From Phanerochaete sordida (lineage: Eukaryota; Basidiomycota; Agaricomycetes; Polyporales; Phanerochaetaceae), in assembly GCA_019973155.2 (NCBI GenBank), contig BPQB01000012.1, positions 186,001-250,000 on the forward strand: a stretch of 64,000 bases of DNA. Direction: 5' to 3'. The position numbers were made by a program, and so were the translations under genes. Of this stretch, positions 21,534-32,874 are shown piece by piece (within the stretch, counting starts at the first letter, position 1; each line of letters starts with the position of its first letter). The notes under the pieces are model-generated. The model was given only the letters and a program-made list of their open reading frames with translations. It was not told where the DNA came from and searched no databases.

Positions 21534-23523
21534 TCACCGCCCGTCCCGCCTGCGTAGACTCATGAACCGGCGCAGCACCGACCGCCGCGACCCAGTCCGC
21601 GACTGCGGCTGCAGCGGAGGCGGCAGCGGTGGCACAGGCGCAAGCGGAGCTGCTGCCGCTGCAGGAGTCTGCCCCAGCGGGATCACCACACGGGCGAGCG
21701 GCTCCACTCTCCGTCCCGCAAAACGCCCCGCACCATCCTCCCACTCGTCCCTCCAGCCCTCGTCCTCGCCGCCCTCCCGGCTCCCAAGCGGGTCCGACAG
21801 CGCGCGCGCCTTCACGACGGCACGCAGCGCACCGCCAGGCACGGCGCGCGCGGCGAGCGCGCGGGCGACGTCCGCGAGCGTGACGACGAGCCCGGCGTAG
21901 TCCTCGGAGCACGCGCGCGCGCCGCGGGATTCGCGGACATCGAGGTCGCGCAGCGCCGGGCACAGCCCGCGCGCATCGACATCGCGCGCGCCGCCAAGTG
22001 CCTGGCCGACGCCGGAAGGAACGCTGAACGAGTGCGCGTCGACCGTGAGCACGCCGAGGGCGGGCAGCGCGCGGAGGAGCGGCGCCCACTGCACGGCGCC
22101 AGCGCGCGGCGCGCGGTCGAGGAGCGCGGCTGCGGCGACGTGCGCGAGGGGGAGCGCACGCACGAGTGCGGCGAACGCGCGCTTCGTGTCGTCGCAGTGC
22201 TGCACGGAGAGCCGGAGCTGCGGCGGCGCGGCGTCGGGTGGCAGTCGCAGTGCGGCGGGCGCAAGCGCGTGCGTCCACAGGCAGAGGTCGAGCCCGTGCG
22301 CGCCGTCGACGGCGATGCGCAGGGAGAGGAGCGGCGCGGCGCCGCCGCGGGTGAGTGTGTCGGCGGCGTGCCGGGCGAGCGCGGGCATGCACGCGCAGTC
22401 GGCGTGTGGGTATGCGGTGAGGTCTTCGACGGCGAGGTCGAGCGTTGTGTCCGGTGGGTGCGCCATACGGCTTGTGAAGTGGAGCGCCGCCGCTGCGGTG
22501 GGCGCGGCGATGCGCAGGACGCGTAGGTGCGGGAGCGCGAGGGTGGGGGCAGGGGCACCATTGGGGCGATTGTGCTCCGCGAGATGCGCGAAGCTGCCTG
22601 CGTCGCGCGGCAGAACGCCGCGGAGTTCGAGCACCTCGAGGCGGGCGAAGGGCGCGAGGAGCGCGAGGAGGTCGCCCGTGGGCGGCGGCATGTAGGTGCG
22701 CTGGACAAGCGCGAGCCGGCGCAGGTGCAGAGACGAGAACGTGGAAGGCGTGCGTGAGAGGGATTGGGAGGAGGGTGTCAGGTCTTCGAGACGGAGGAGG
22801 GAGGGGCCGCCGAGGTCGGGGCGCGGTGTCAGCAGAGATGTGATGTCCATGGGCTCCCCGCGCTCTGCGTTATCGTCGTACTGTGATGGCATGATATCAA
22901 TGGCTCCGTTCGCTGCGAGCAGGACGCCGCGGTGGATCCGGCTCGCGTGCGGGCGCACAAGGTCGCGGCAGCGCATCACGAGGGCATAGTGGAGGCGCAT
23001 GTAATCTAGGCTGGGATCGTACACATGCAAAGGCAGCGTACCAGCCCTGCCGAGGAGCTCTTCGACGCAGTCTGGTCTGGTCAAGCAGATGTGAGTAGAG
23101 AGCTCTGGGTACGTCAGGGCGACTTGGCGCCAGGCCTGGCAGACGTGGCGGATGAAGAGCCAGGAGTAGGGCCTGGGACAGCGTGGGTAGTGCTGGGTGG
23201 CTTCCGCCTTGGTGACGCTTACGGACCAGTACGAGTGTTCTTCTACGGCTGTGCAGACGCCGAGGATGTACCAGGAGAATATCTGCTCAATGACTTCGCC
23301 AGGAAGCCGCGAGATAGGAAGCCCTAAAAATCATCAGCGACACCCACAGTGGTCTACACGAAAGGCCCGTACCGGCATTGTGTATGGCACTTTCTGACCG
23401 GTGTGCTGCGTTCTTCATCGTAGTCATCGACTTCCACCGTTTCATGACGGCACTCCCGCCGCGACTGTGACTTTGCGATCCACCGACTGCGCCTCCCGGA
23501 GCAGGTCTCGACAGGATGGCCAT
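21534..23523 (-). CDS. F-box-like protein A2
   Basis: Exon 1 23523-23373 (151 nt), phase-1 intron 23372-23324, exon 2 23323-21534; 646 aa. The F-box LPISRLPGEVIEQIFSWYIL is near residues 52-71, then SWLFIRHVCQAWRQVALTY. The body is leucine- and alanine-rich with very high GC, producing long antisense frames that I do not call. The C-terminus has a Pro-rich linker (PLAPVPPLPPPLQPQ) and a basic end RRFMSLRRRDGR, as in A1. Exon 1 aligns with A1 exon 1, ending HNAG at the donor. Its 3' end has been copied to 28.8 kb. Probable SCF substrate adaptor. Confidence 0.84.
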
Positions 23524-25152
23524 AGCAAAGCGGGGGAAAAAGGTGCGAAGAAGCGTTGACGACGTCCGTAGGGCTGGCAAGGTGGTGGTTCAGGACAACC
23601 TGTGCCCCGTCGCGGGTCGTCGTTGTCACGTCGACGCGCGACTGAATGGCTACCGGTAGCGGCCCAAGAGGGACATAGCCGCTGCGCGTGTCACAGCCAG
23701 CGCACGCTTCCTTTGGGCAAACCGGCGGGACGCGGCGCTTCCCGAAGCGCAGAATATCGTTTCAGAAGAGCCCTGGATCAGGCCAGCGTGCGAAGTAGCA
23801 ACGAACTGCGCCAGAGGCGCGGCCAGACGGAGGGGATCTCCGTGCGGCTTGTCGCGCAAGCTTTCAGCCAAGGTCTTACGGCAAAACGGCCGGAGCAGTG
23901 TCGACGTGAGATGCACAGGCCTAGGGCAAAAATAGAACCCTGAGGCCTGAGGCCTGATGGTGGACGCGGAGGTGAAAAGGCTGGGCGTTAGGGCGCTAAA
24001 CTTGCATCCGGCAGCCCCCGCGCCACGAAGCCGGCCACGTGGACGGCCCGGCCCGTTTGAATTTTGCAGGACGCGTCCTGCCCCAGCGGTCTGCGCCAGC
24101 CTTCCCGTCCAGCCTGCCTACATGTCAGACCCTTGCCGTCATTGCAGTCACTGGTATTGCTGCCGAAGCCTGACAGGCTGCTGGACTAGGTTCCCTGGTT
24201 GCGCTCGAGAGCTGGTCGAGTGTTGTCGGTCACTATGCTCGCGAGCCGTCCAGAGGTTCTCTCAAGTGCAACGCAATGTTCTGCGAGCTGTTGCAGCTGA
24301 CGCGGTGAGGCCTTTGCTCGCAGGTCGCAGCCTGGGCTACATTCACATGAATGCGATTCAAAACCCCCCAAGACGTCGCTGTCCGCCTAGAGCCAATATT
24401 CTACCTTCACGCGCACGTCGACGCCTGGCGAACGAACCGGCGCCGCAGGGGCCCACCACGTTCGTCAAGCTTTTGGTCTGGCCGGCCTCGGCATCCCAGC
24501 TGCTCCCCGCTGACGTCAAGTCACCCGCTTCTCCACGTATTGGTGACAGCGCCAAAGCCTATCAGCATCCCAAAAATCCATCTTTCCCTTCCCTTCCTTA
24601 CTTCTCGCCGTCCTTGCCTTTTCGTGTCCGCGCAGAGCGCCCCGCTGCTGCGCCTCGTGACCCTGCGCTGGTGGGCGTGATGCCGATGATCCCACCTTTG
24701 CGATGCACGCTGAGCGCCGAGAGATCGTGCGTGCTTGTAACTGCCGCGGGGCGCGCAGACGCCAAGCCCCATCCTCCGAGCCCTCTGTTGTCCTCGAGCC
24801 GACTTGATGCTCCGGGCAGGCCTGGCCGCACTATCCCATCGCACGCAACCCCCCGCCTCAGCTTGCACGCGCCCCATCCTCGGTCGCGCGCACCGGGCGC
24901 CTGCGGCGTGATCACGCGGACGGCTGGCACGCGGAGAAGCAGCGAAGCACGGCGTGCTTCGACGCACCGCGCCAGCGTGACCGCGTGCGTGATGGCAGAA
25001 GAGGCAGGCCGCATGCAGAACGCGGCGAGCGGGCGTCGCGCAGGGCCCATCACCCCGATGCGTCACCGCTGGAGGAGCGATATAAAGCGCGCGGGCCCAC
25101 CTCGGGCGCGGGCGTCGCCTTCTGAGCGTCCTCGCCGCGCGTCCTGCCCAGC
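23524..25152. other. Divergent intergenic region, promoter of the GH31 gene
   Basis: About 1.6 kb between A2 and the GH31 gene, transcribed divergently. Long frames on both strands (for example plus 23957-25276) are Arg/Pro/Ala-rich GC artefacts without splice or family support. The GH31 TATA box is at its right end. Confidence 0.5.
25081..25086 (+). promoter_or_regulatory. TATA box of the GH31 gene
   Basis: TATAAA in otherwise GC-rich sequence, 67-72 bp upstream of the GH31 ATG. Confidence 0.6.
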
Positions 25153-28100
25153 ATGTTGCGCCCACTGCTCGCGGGCCTCCTCCTGCCTGCGCTCGCGCTC
25201 GCGCGCGAGCCGTCGCGGCTCCAACGAAACGTGCTCCCACACCAGTTTGCCGAGAGAGCGTCGGAGCTTTCGCTGAACGTCTCGAGCTGCCCAGGTGCGG
25301 CGCATACACCCACGCACGCGCCGTTCTGCGCATCTGACGGCCCGCAGGCTACGCCCTCAGCGCGCTGCACGAGACGAAGACGGGCCTGACCGCGCAGCTC
25401 ACCCTCGCCGGCCCCGCCTGCAACGCGTTCGGGCGCGACGTCGCGAACCTGACCCTCGAAGTCACGTACGACTCCGACACGAGGTGACGCCATCCTCCAT
25501 CTCCTGGGTCCCGCGCGCTGACGCGCGCATGTGCCAGGCTGCACGTGAACATCTTCGACACCGCCAACTCCCAATTCACGATCCCGCGCTCCGTCATCGA
25601 GCTCCCAGACCCGCCGACCACCTCACACGCCAACACCTCCGACCTGCTCTTCCACCACACGCCCGCCCCGTTCGCGTTCTGGATCACGCGGCGCTCCGAC
25701 CCCGGCGGCGCGCCGCTCTTCGACACGCGCCCCGCGTCGCTCCCGCGCACGCCCCTCGCGCCCGTCATCCCGGCCGACAGCTCGACCGCGCTCGACGGCT
25801 TCCCGCTCGTGTTCGAGGACCAGTACCTGCAGCTCACGTCTGCGCTCCCGCGCGGCGCGAACGTGTACGGGCTCGGCGAGGCCGTCGCGAGCAGCGGCTT
25901 CCGCCGCGAGGTGGGTGTCGACGGCCCGGGGACGATACAGACGATGTGGGCGCGCGACATCGCGGACCCGGTCGACCAGAACTTGTATGACGCGCCGTGG
26001 CTGCTGGACCTGGGCTTCACTGACGCGGGCGTGCAGGTACGGCTCGCACTCGGTCTACCTCGAGCACCGCTACAACGAAACAACACACCGCGCGCAGACG
26101 CACGGCGTCTTCCTCTTCAAGCACGTCCCCCCTCCCCCCTCCCTCCCCTCCTCCCCAAGCTAACCCCCCCGCAGCGCCGCCGGCGCGGACATCCTGCTGC
26201 TCACGCCGCCATCCTCGCCCGTGTCGCTCGTCGAGTACCGCCTGCTCGGCGGCACGCTCGACCTCTACTTCTTCGCGGGGCCCAGCGCGGCGGCCGTCGT
26301 CGAGCAGTACGGCGCGCTCGTCGGGCTTCCCACGTGGCAGCCTGCGTGGGCGTTCGGGTTCCACCTCTGTCGCTGGGGTTACTTTAATATCAACGAGACA
26401 AGGGAGCAGGTGGTGCGGATGCGCGAGGCGGATATCCCGCTTGAAGGTGCGTTGAGTTTTGTGGGGGAGGGTAGGGTGTTGACGGCGCGTAGTGATGTGG
26501 AACGATATCAACCTGTACCATGCGGTGCGCGACTTCACGGCCGACCCCGTGTCGTTCCCGCCGGAGGAGATGCGCGCGTTCATCCGCGAGCTGGTGCGTC
26601 CGTGCGGGCTGCTGTGGCTGCGCCGCTGATGCGTGTGTGCAGGCCGCGAACGATCAGCACTACATCCCGATCGTCGACGCTGCTATTGCGAAGCAGGTCA
26701 ACGACACCGACATCGTGAGTGTCTACTGTCCTTGCACGCGACCTGCTCTGAACCCCTTGACAGTACAACCCCTACACGCGCGGCGTCGAGCTGTAAGCCC
26801 CCCCCCTCCCTCCCCCCCCCCTCCTAACCACCCCCGCAGCGACGTCTTCATCAAGAACCCGGACGGCAGCGAATACATCGGGCAGGTCTGGCCGGGCTAC
26901 ACCGTCTTCCCGGACTGGTTCGCGCCCAACACACAGCAGTACTGGACGCAGGCGCTCGCGAACTGGAGCGCGGGCGGCGTCGAGTTTAGCGGGCTCTGGC
27001 TGGATATGAACGAGGCGTCGAGTTTTTGCGATGGCTCGTGCGGGACGGGCGCGGACCTGTCGAATACGAGCGTGCCGTTTTTCTTGCCTGGCACGCCGGG
27101 TGGTGAGGTCACCGACTGGCCTGAGGGGTGCGTGTTACTGCGCCAGCGCCAGCTTGCTTGTGCTGACCGTGCGCAGGTACAACGCAACCGTCTTCGGCTC
27201 GAGCGGCAACATCACCGTCAACGGCACGCTGACCTACGGCGTCAACTCCACCTCCGCGCTCGCGCGGCGCGGCGTCGGCGCGGGCGCGCAGCCGGACGTC
27301 GACCTCAACACGCCGCCGTACGCGATCCACAACGGGAACGGCCGCCTCTCGCTGCACGCGCTCGCGACGAACGCGACGCACGCAGGCGGGTACGCCGAGC
27401 TCGACGTGCACAACCTGTGGGGGCTCATGGAGGAGCGCGCGACGCACCTCGCCCTGCGCGCCCTCCACCCGCACCAGCGCCCGTTCCTCATCGCGCGGAG
27501 CACCTTCCCCTCGGCCGGGCGCTGGAGCGGGCACTGGCTCGGCGACAACTTCAGCCGCTGGCAGTACCTGCGCGCAAGTGTGCAGGGCGTGCTGCAGTTC
27601 ACGGTGTTCCAGGTGCCCTTTGTCGGCGCGGACACGTGCGGGTTCAATGGCAACAGCGGCGAGGAGCTCTGTGCGCGCTGGATGGGCGTCGGCGCGTGGA
27701 CGCCGTTTTATCGGAACCACAACGAGCAGGGCGCGCGCCCCCAGGAGCCGTACCGCTGGGAGAGCGTTGCGAGTGCGAGTCGCACCGCACTTGCGATTAG
27801 GTATGCGCTCCTGCCGTATTGGGTGCGTGTGCCGTGTGTGCTGTGGTGCGCGTGCGGTGCTGACGGGCGGGTGCAGTACACGCTGTTCGCGAACGCGTCG
27901 CGGCACGGCACGCCGCCGCTGCGCGCGCTGTGGTACGAGTTCCCCGACGAGCCCGCGCTCTTTGGCGTCGACGCGCAGTTCCTCGTCGGCCGCGACCTGC
28001 TCGTCACGCCCGTGCTCGCGCCGAACGTCTCCACGGTCGACGGTGCGTCCCTCACCCCACGCGATAGCACCCCCGCTGACACCACGACAGGCATATTCCC

Positions 28101-28605
28101 TGGTAACGGCCGCACGATCTGGCGCGACTGGCACACGCACGCAGTCCTGAACACCTCCTCCAGCGGACCAACAACCCTCGCGGCGCCGCTCGGCCACGTC
28201 CCCGTGCACGTGCGCTCCGGCGCCGCCATCCTGCTGCACGCGCGCCCGGGGTACACCATCGCCGCGACGCGGCGCAGCCCGTACACGCTGCTCGTGGCGC
28301 TCACCGCGGACGGGCGCGCGGACGGGAGCGCGTACCTCGACGACGGCGTGAGCGCGCCGCCGACGGCGTGCCGCGATGTGCGGTTTACCGCGGGCAGGGG
28401 CAGGGTTGTCATCGCGAGCGAGGGGGCGTATGTCGTGGGGCCGAAGGTGGAGAGCGTGACGGTGCTTGGGGCGGCGCGGCCGACACGTGTGAGTGTTGGG
28501 GGGAGGAGTGTGGAGTGGAGGTATGAGGAGGGGCTGCAGAGGCTCGTCGTGAGTGGGTTGGGCGTGGATTTGAATGTGGGGGAGACGGTTGTGGCGTGGG
28601 AGTAG
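25153..28605 (+). CDS. Secreted GH31 alpha-glucosidase
   Basis: Twelve exons: 25153-25294, 25348-25483, 25538-25984, 26037-26120, 26175-26446, 26493-26593, 26643-26714, 26764-26792, 26840-27127, 27177-27822, 27877-28042, 28091-28605; 965 aa. The signal peptide is MLRPLLAGLLLPALALA. GH31 landmarks in order: ALPRGANVYGLGEAV, LPTWQPAWAFGFHLCRWGY, VMWNDINLYH, the nucleophile motif GLWLDMNEASSF (Asp, about 27003), AHPHQRPFLI-like RALHPHQRPFLIARSTFP, acid/base region HWLGDNFSRW, and FVGADTCGFNGNSGEELCARW. GH31 alpha-glucosidases release glucose from the non-reducing ends of maltose, starch or similar glucans. Many N-glycosylation sequons fit secretion. Intron 4 fits only with a GC donor (26121). 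Introns 4 and 8 are extremely C-rich. Confidence 0.9.
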
Positions 28606-28652
28606 CGCTGGGCGGGGTGTGGGCGAGGTATTCTATCCGAAGCATTACAAGA

Positions 28653-28750
28653 ACGTCTCCGAGTCTTCGTCGATGTGCAGGAACTTGAGATGAGGCAGAG
28701 CGGCCATTTGTAGCGGGTTTGGAGGTAAGATGAGGATTTCGTGCACCTGG
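28653..28750 (-). pseudogene. Fragment of a C3-type F-box gene
   Basis: About 98 bp nearly identical to 36955-37050 inside C3, in the same orientation (minus-coding). The shared block encodes NPLQMAALPHLK...HIDEDSE. It starts about 48 bp beyond the GH31 stop codon and has no F-box, start or end. Confidence 0.65.
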
Positions 28751-28761
28751 AACGCCTGGGA

Positions 28762-28844
28762 GTCCGCTGCTGCAGCCGCGGACTGGGACGCGGCGGTCGG
28801 TGCTGTGTCGGTTCATCAGTCTACGCAGGCAGGACGGTCGGTGA
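28762..28844 (+). pseudogene. 3'-end fragment of an A2-type F-box gene
   Basis: Matches the last about 80 coding bases of A2 plus about 70 bp of its 3' flank, inverted to the plus strand. It encodes RSVLCRFISLRRQDGR and a TGA at 28842-28844, compared with RSVLRRFMSLRRRDGR in A2. It directly abuts the C3-type fragment and leads into the C2 copy, just as A2 precedes C1. Confidence 0.68.
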
Positions 28845-29082
28845 AGCCGACGCTGAGACTGTGCCATGTCGTAGACCAGTACTCTATCCAGTATGTGGTG
28901 TGTCTCGAATGTAACACCCCAAATCGAACAATGCAGTGAATAGCTATAGCTAGCTGAAGAGCGCTTACATCGGCGCCGGCTCTCGTGTACTACATAGTGA
29001 GCGTTTGACGCTTTTCCGCGGCGACCACAGACCGAAGGGCTCGCTACACCACACACGCCACGCAAGCTCGGATATCTCTACC

Positions 29083-30679
29083 ATGGCCGCTGAGCCGGAC
29101 TATGGGTTCATTTTTGGTGCTTTGCAACCCACTGGACACGGGAGCGATGGTAAATTGCGGCTGCAAGTGCTCACTTTGTCCAGCACTCATATACATCATC
29201 TGTGCAGTCGACCACCACCACTTTCGAATCCAGGACCTGCCGCCTGAGCTCCTCGCAGAGGTGTTCCATTGGTGCATCCTGTACGTCCACGCTGCTCGGA
29301 GTCAATATCGAGACCAGCCCACCCCATACGCGTGGCTCGCGATCCGGCATGTCTGTCGAGCGTGGCGCGCCGTCGCCCTCGGCTACCCTCATCTCTCCTC
29401 ATACATCTACATCTCCAACAACTCCGAATGCGTACAGACAATGCTCGAGCAATCTGGCGCATCACTCCTACATATCTACGCTAATCCCGCACAGATGCCA
29501 CCGAACCGCGTCGAAACACAGCGGAGGGTGCTCGAACACCTGCATCGTACAGTATTCGCGCAGATCATGCTGCTCAATCCAGACGACGATTCAGGAACGC
29601 CAGAGATTCCGGTGGTGCCGCGGCAAGGAGAGATCACGGAGTCCCCCATGAGGAACCTGACGGTCCAGTGCCGCTCCATCAGTCGCCCGTTCGTATTATT
29701 CTCGGATTACTCCTTTCCCCGCTTGCAGGAGTTCAAGAGCACGTCTTTCCCTCTGCATTTATATCGAGCGCTCGTTCCGCCCGGGCTGCGCAGCCTTTCC
29801 CTGTCGCGCACTGTCGGGTCAGATCAGCTCGACGACTTCATCGCTCTTCTCAACAGCCTGCCTCAGCTGGAAAGTCTAGCAGTTGACGACCTGCTCGACC
29901 TTCGTCAAGACGCACCTCCGCAAGGCTTATCGCCGTCGCAAGCCGTTGGACCGCTTGCAAAGCTTAGCCGACTCACTACGCTGCGGGTTCGGGACAGCTG
30001 TCTTGCAACTGGATGCTACATCCTCCGGCGGATCGTGTATCTCGAGTCTGCAGTCGTCAAACAGAACTTCCCAGGACTCCTCACCTCAGAATCCATCCCC
30101 GAGCACACCGCCGAGATTCTGCTGGCCAGGTACGGGTCCCCGAACAGCACTCCTCCGAAAACTATGCTGCTATCGTCCGGGCGGGCCATCGCGACGCGGG
30201 TGCTGTTCTGGGACGACCGTCTGTCGATTCAGGACGTCACCTCCTGGAAGGAGGACGATGCGTCCTATGAACTTGTCGTGAACGCCGTGCCACCCAGCTT
30301 TTTGCTCGAGCTCTGTCAGCATCTCCCGCTCTCCCGCCTCCGCGTCGCCCACCTCGAAGAAATGGGCATGACTACGCTCCGCTGGCGCGCCCTCCTCCCG
30401 CGGCTCCCAGCGCTCGAAGAGCTCTCCGTGCAGTGTGACCTGTCGCGCAAAGCAGACCCCGCCTCGGAGAGCTATGCGCAGGCGAAGAGCGAAGTCGCCG
30501 CGCTGCAGCAGACGCTGCTCCCCGCGCTCGCCGTCGTCAATCTGCTCCACCGGCGCGCCGTGGCCTCGCGCATGCGCCCGTCGGACCTCGCGACCTTCGC
30601 GCATGCTCTGCTGGCGCAGCGCGCTCAGCACTCAGCACCGAGGTGCCCAAGATTCAGACCAGTGTCTGTGCCGCTGTGA
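29083..30679 (+). CDS. F-box-like protein C2
   Basis: Exon 1 29083-29149 (67 nt), phase-1 intron 29150-29207, exon 2 29208-30679; 512 aa. Exon 1 encodes MAAEPDYGFIFGALQPTGHG. The F-box FRIQDLPPELLAEVFHWCIL starts near residue 27, with WLAIRHVCRAWRAVALGY and SSYIYISNNSECVQTMLEQS. The leucine-rich body ends PVSVPL. It is a close duplicate of C1 in exon layout and sequence, and the duplication includes upstream and downstream flanks. Probable SCF substrate adaptor; target unknown. Confidence 0.86.
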
Positions 30680-30730
30680 TGCGAAGAGGCCATCCGCCCA
30701 GGCTTTCGGCGTCGGCTGCGGTGCTGGGCG

Positions 30731-30888
30731 CTGGTCGCGATGTCGGCGCCCGCGGTTTGTACCCACGCCTTCAGCATCCCGACATGGGCGAAAGGCGCGG
30801 CGCGTGCGCAAGCCCAGAAGACTACACAGGGCTCGTCGTCGTGCTCGGAAACATAGCGCGTGCGCTTGCGGCCCGCGCGAAGATTTAG
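30731..30888 (+). pseudogene. Tail fragment of an A-type F-box gene after C2
   Basis: Plus-strand frame GRDVGARGLYPRL...EDYTGLVVVLGNIARALAAR ending at TAG 30886-30888. It matches the C-terminal segment of A2 without the rest of the gene, and corresponds to the fragment after C1. Confidence 0.6.
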
Positions 30889-31585
30889 ACAGGGGACACG
30901 AAGGCTCGAGGAACGAGGGCCAGGAAGGTGGGATTCGACTCGCGGGCTGTCCAATGTAGACCGTGTTTTCCCGTATTGAACGTGTTGCCGGCGAGGCGTG
31001 CTCCTGAGACGAGGGTGGTAGGAGCGCTGCGGCCGCCAACCGCCGACGAGTCTTTGTGGTCGCAACGGCTGCTGAGGAGGATTTTGACGTTGGCCATTCA
31101 CGTCGAGTATATCAGCTGGCAGTGGCAAGCAAGAAGCAAGGCGATTTGTCATTCACATGCTGCGAGTTGCTACTATATGGAGGTTCTGCACGGAGTGCCC
31201 ATCTTGCACACCCCTGCTGTAGCCTCATGATATCTCGGAACATCAATCTGTCCAGCACAGAATCCGTCATGGGCCGCGATAGGCTGGATACGATCACTAC
31301 ACTGGGTGTTCCAGCCAGTGCATCTTCATATCCTCAATCTCTGATTTACGCGCTGCTTATTTCCTTGAATCAGAGCCGAGATGATATGGCACTTACCGCC
31401 GTAGCTCGACTCTATTCTGCCGTTTCAGATGAGATCTCCCACCTACATACTCTGCTATGTCGTTCATGGTACAGCCCGATAATGTCTGTCAAATTGACGG
31501 CGACCGCTACAGAGAACAAAAGCAGAATGCAAGCCACGTCCACTCAGGATCTCATTCAGCCGCCCCGCTCCTCAAAACCAGAGCC
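30889..31585. other. Intergenic region upstream of T1
   Basis: About 700 bp with AT-richer stretches. One long plus-strand frame overlaps it without an ATG-initiated, splice-supported model. Presumed T1 promoter. Confidence 0.4.
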
Positions 31586-32874
31586 ATGCTCTTCATGCCT
31601 CACTATTCCCTATTTTGGTTTATACTAGCCGCAATTGTCCCCGTACTCTCGGGGAACATTACCGTAGACGACCAGGGCATCGATCCGACGACCGGCACAA
31701 GCATCGCCTACGAGGCAGAGTGGGCCATTGGCCCGAATTGCTCGAACTGCTCATCCAAGCCCGATGCAACCTTGGCCTACGACGGGACTTGGCATGACAC
31801 ATCTTACAGCGACAGCAATCCGCTTGAATTTATGCGCAATGCGACCTTCAGCTTTACTGGTGCGCACCTCTGTAGAGCGTGAAATATATGTGCTGACTCC
31901 GATGACCATGGAGGCACCGCGATCTACGCCTACGGCATGGTCAGCGGCGCGGTCGGCATCGACCTCGCGTTCTTTCTCGACGGGCAGAGCGCCGGGCGTT
32001 ACTCTATTCCTGCCACAAGAGACTTCAAGTACAGCTACAATCAGCTGTATTTCAAGGCAGAGGGCCTGCAAAATATTCCACACACGTGGATACTCCAAAA
32101 CGGCAACGTCAAGAATATTATGAGCAACGTACTTCTAGATTATCTCGTGTATACAAAGTGCCCCTGCAGATCTTTGTCCAAACGAACAGATAATAAATGC
32201 ATCACAGGGACGAAGATGCTGAAACAAGCACTTCGACTGCTCTCCGGAGTCCGGCCGCGCCATCCAGTGCGACTGAACAGTCAGCGCCTTCCTCTTCCCG
32301 GACAGAAACGTCGACCACGCTAAACATTACCGCCACGCCAACGACAAGAAAACAATCTCCCCCGGTGCGCACCACTGTAGTTGTTATAGCCACTGTTGTT
32401 CCAGTCATTTTTGCGATCGTGCTGGTGCTGATTTACAGAGCCCATCGTCGCCGCTTTCGTGGTCGGCTTCGAAGCGTTTGCCTTACCGATGCCGACTCTA
32501 TCTATAGTCTGAGCATCATCGACAGTACTCGTCGAGAAGGATTCCAAGGAATCAGTGACTTCCATGGCCGGCAGCCAGTATCAGATGCGGATAACGCCGC
32601 AACATACCAGTACGTGATGCCATGTACTGCCGTCCTTGACAATTCCACTAATACAGCGCTATATAGGCCAGGGAATATGGGGGACGTCCCGGCGCCCAGC
32701 ATGTCTCCTGCAGTCTCGAGCCGTAGTCTGCGGGTGGGAGGTACAGGCATCAGAGCACGAATGGAAGCATTTCACGCGTTTTCAGCCAGCGCTGCTCTCC
32801 TGGAAAGTGGCAGCAGCATTTATGGAGCAACTGCGCCGCCCACCTATAGGTCCGAAGAGGACGCAACCCGATAG
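31586..32874 (+). CDS. Single-pass membrane protein T1 with C-terminal PPxY
   Basis: Exons 31586-31859, 31914-32157, 32208-32874; 394 aa. The signal peptide region is MLFMPHYSLFWFILAAIVPV. An extracellular domain begins NITVDDQGIDPTTG and contains a CSNC motif, GTWHDTSYSDS, AFFLDGQSAGRYSIP and YNQLYFKAEGL. A Ser/Thr-rich stalk follows, then one membrane helix (VVVIATVVPVIFAIVLVLIY) and a basic stop-transfer AHRRRFRGR. The cytoplasmic tail of about 130 residues ends TAPPTYRSEEDATR. The jelly-roll-like ectodomain plus stalk, helix and tail is a common Agaricomycete receptor-like layout of unknown ligand. Intron phases (1, 2) match T2 and T3. Confidence 0.82.

Noticed and set aside
21451..22392. 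Long Arg/Ala-rich minus-strand frame overlapping A2
   Set aside because: Shadow in another frame of the very GC-rich A2 exon; the A2 frame has F-box homology and paralogs.
23957..25276. 439-codon plus-strand frame upstream of GH31
   Set aside because: Low-complexity Arg/Pro/Ser/Ala composition, runs over the GH31 TATA box and into GH31 exon 1 in the wrong frame; no splice or family support.
27109..28239. 376-codon minus-strand frame antisense to the GH31 gene
   Set aside because: GC-rich third codon positions of the real exons keep the antisense open; composition is Arg/Ala/Gly-rich with no domain, and it runs through three GH31 introns.
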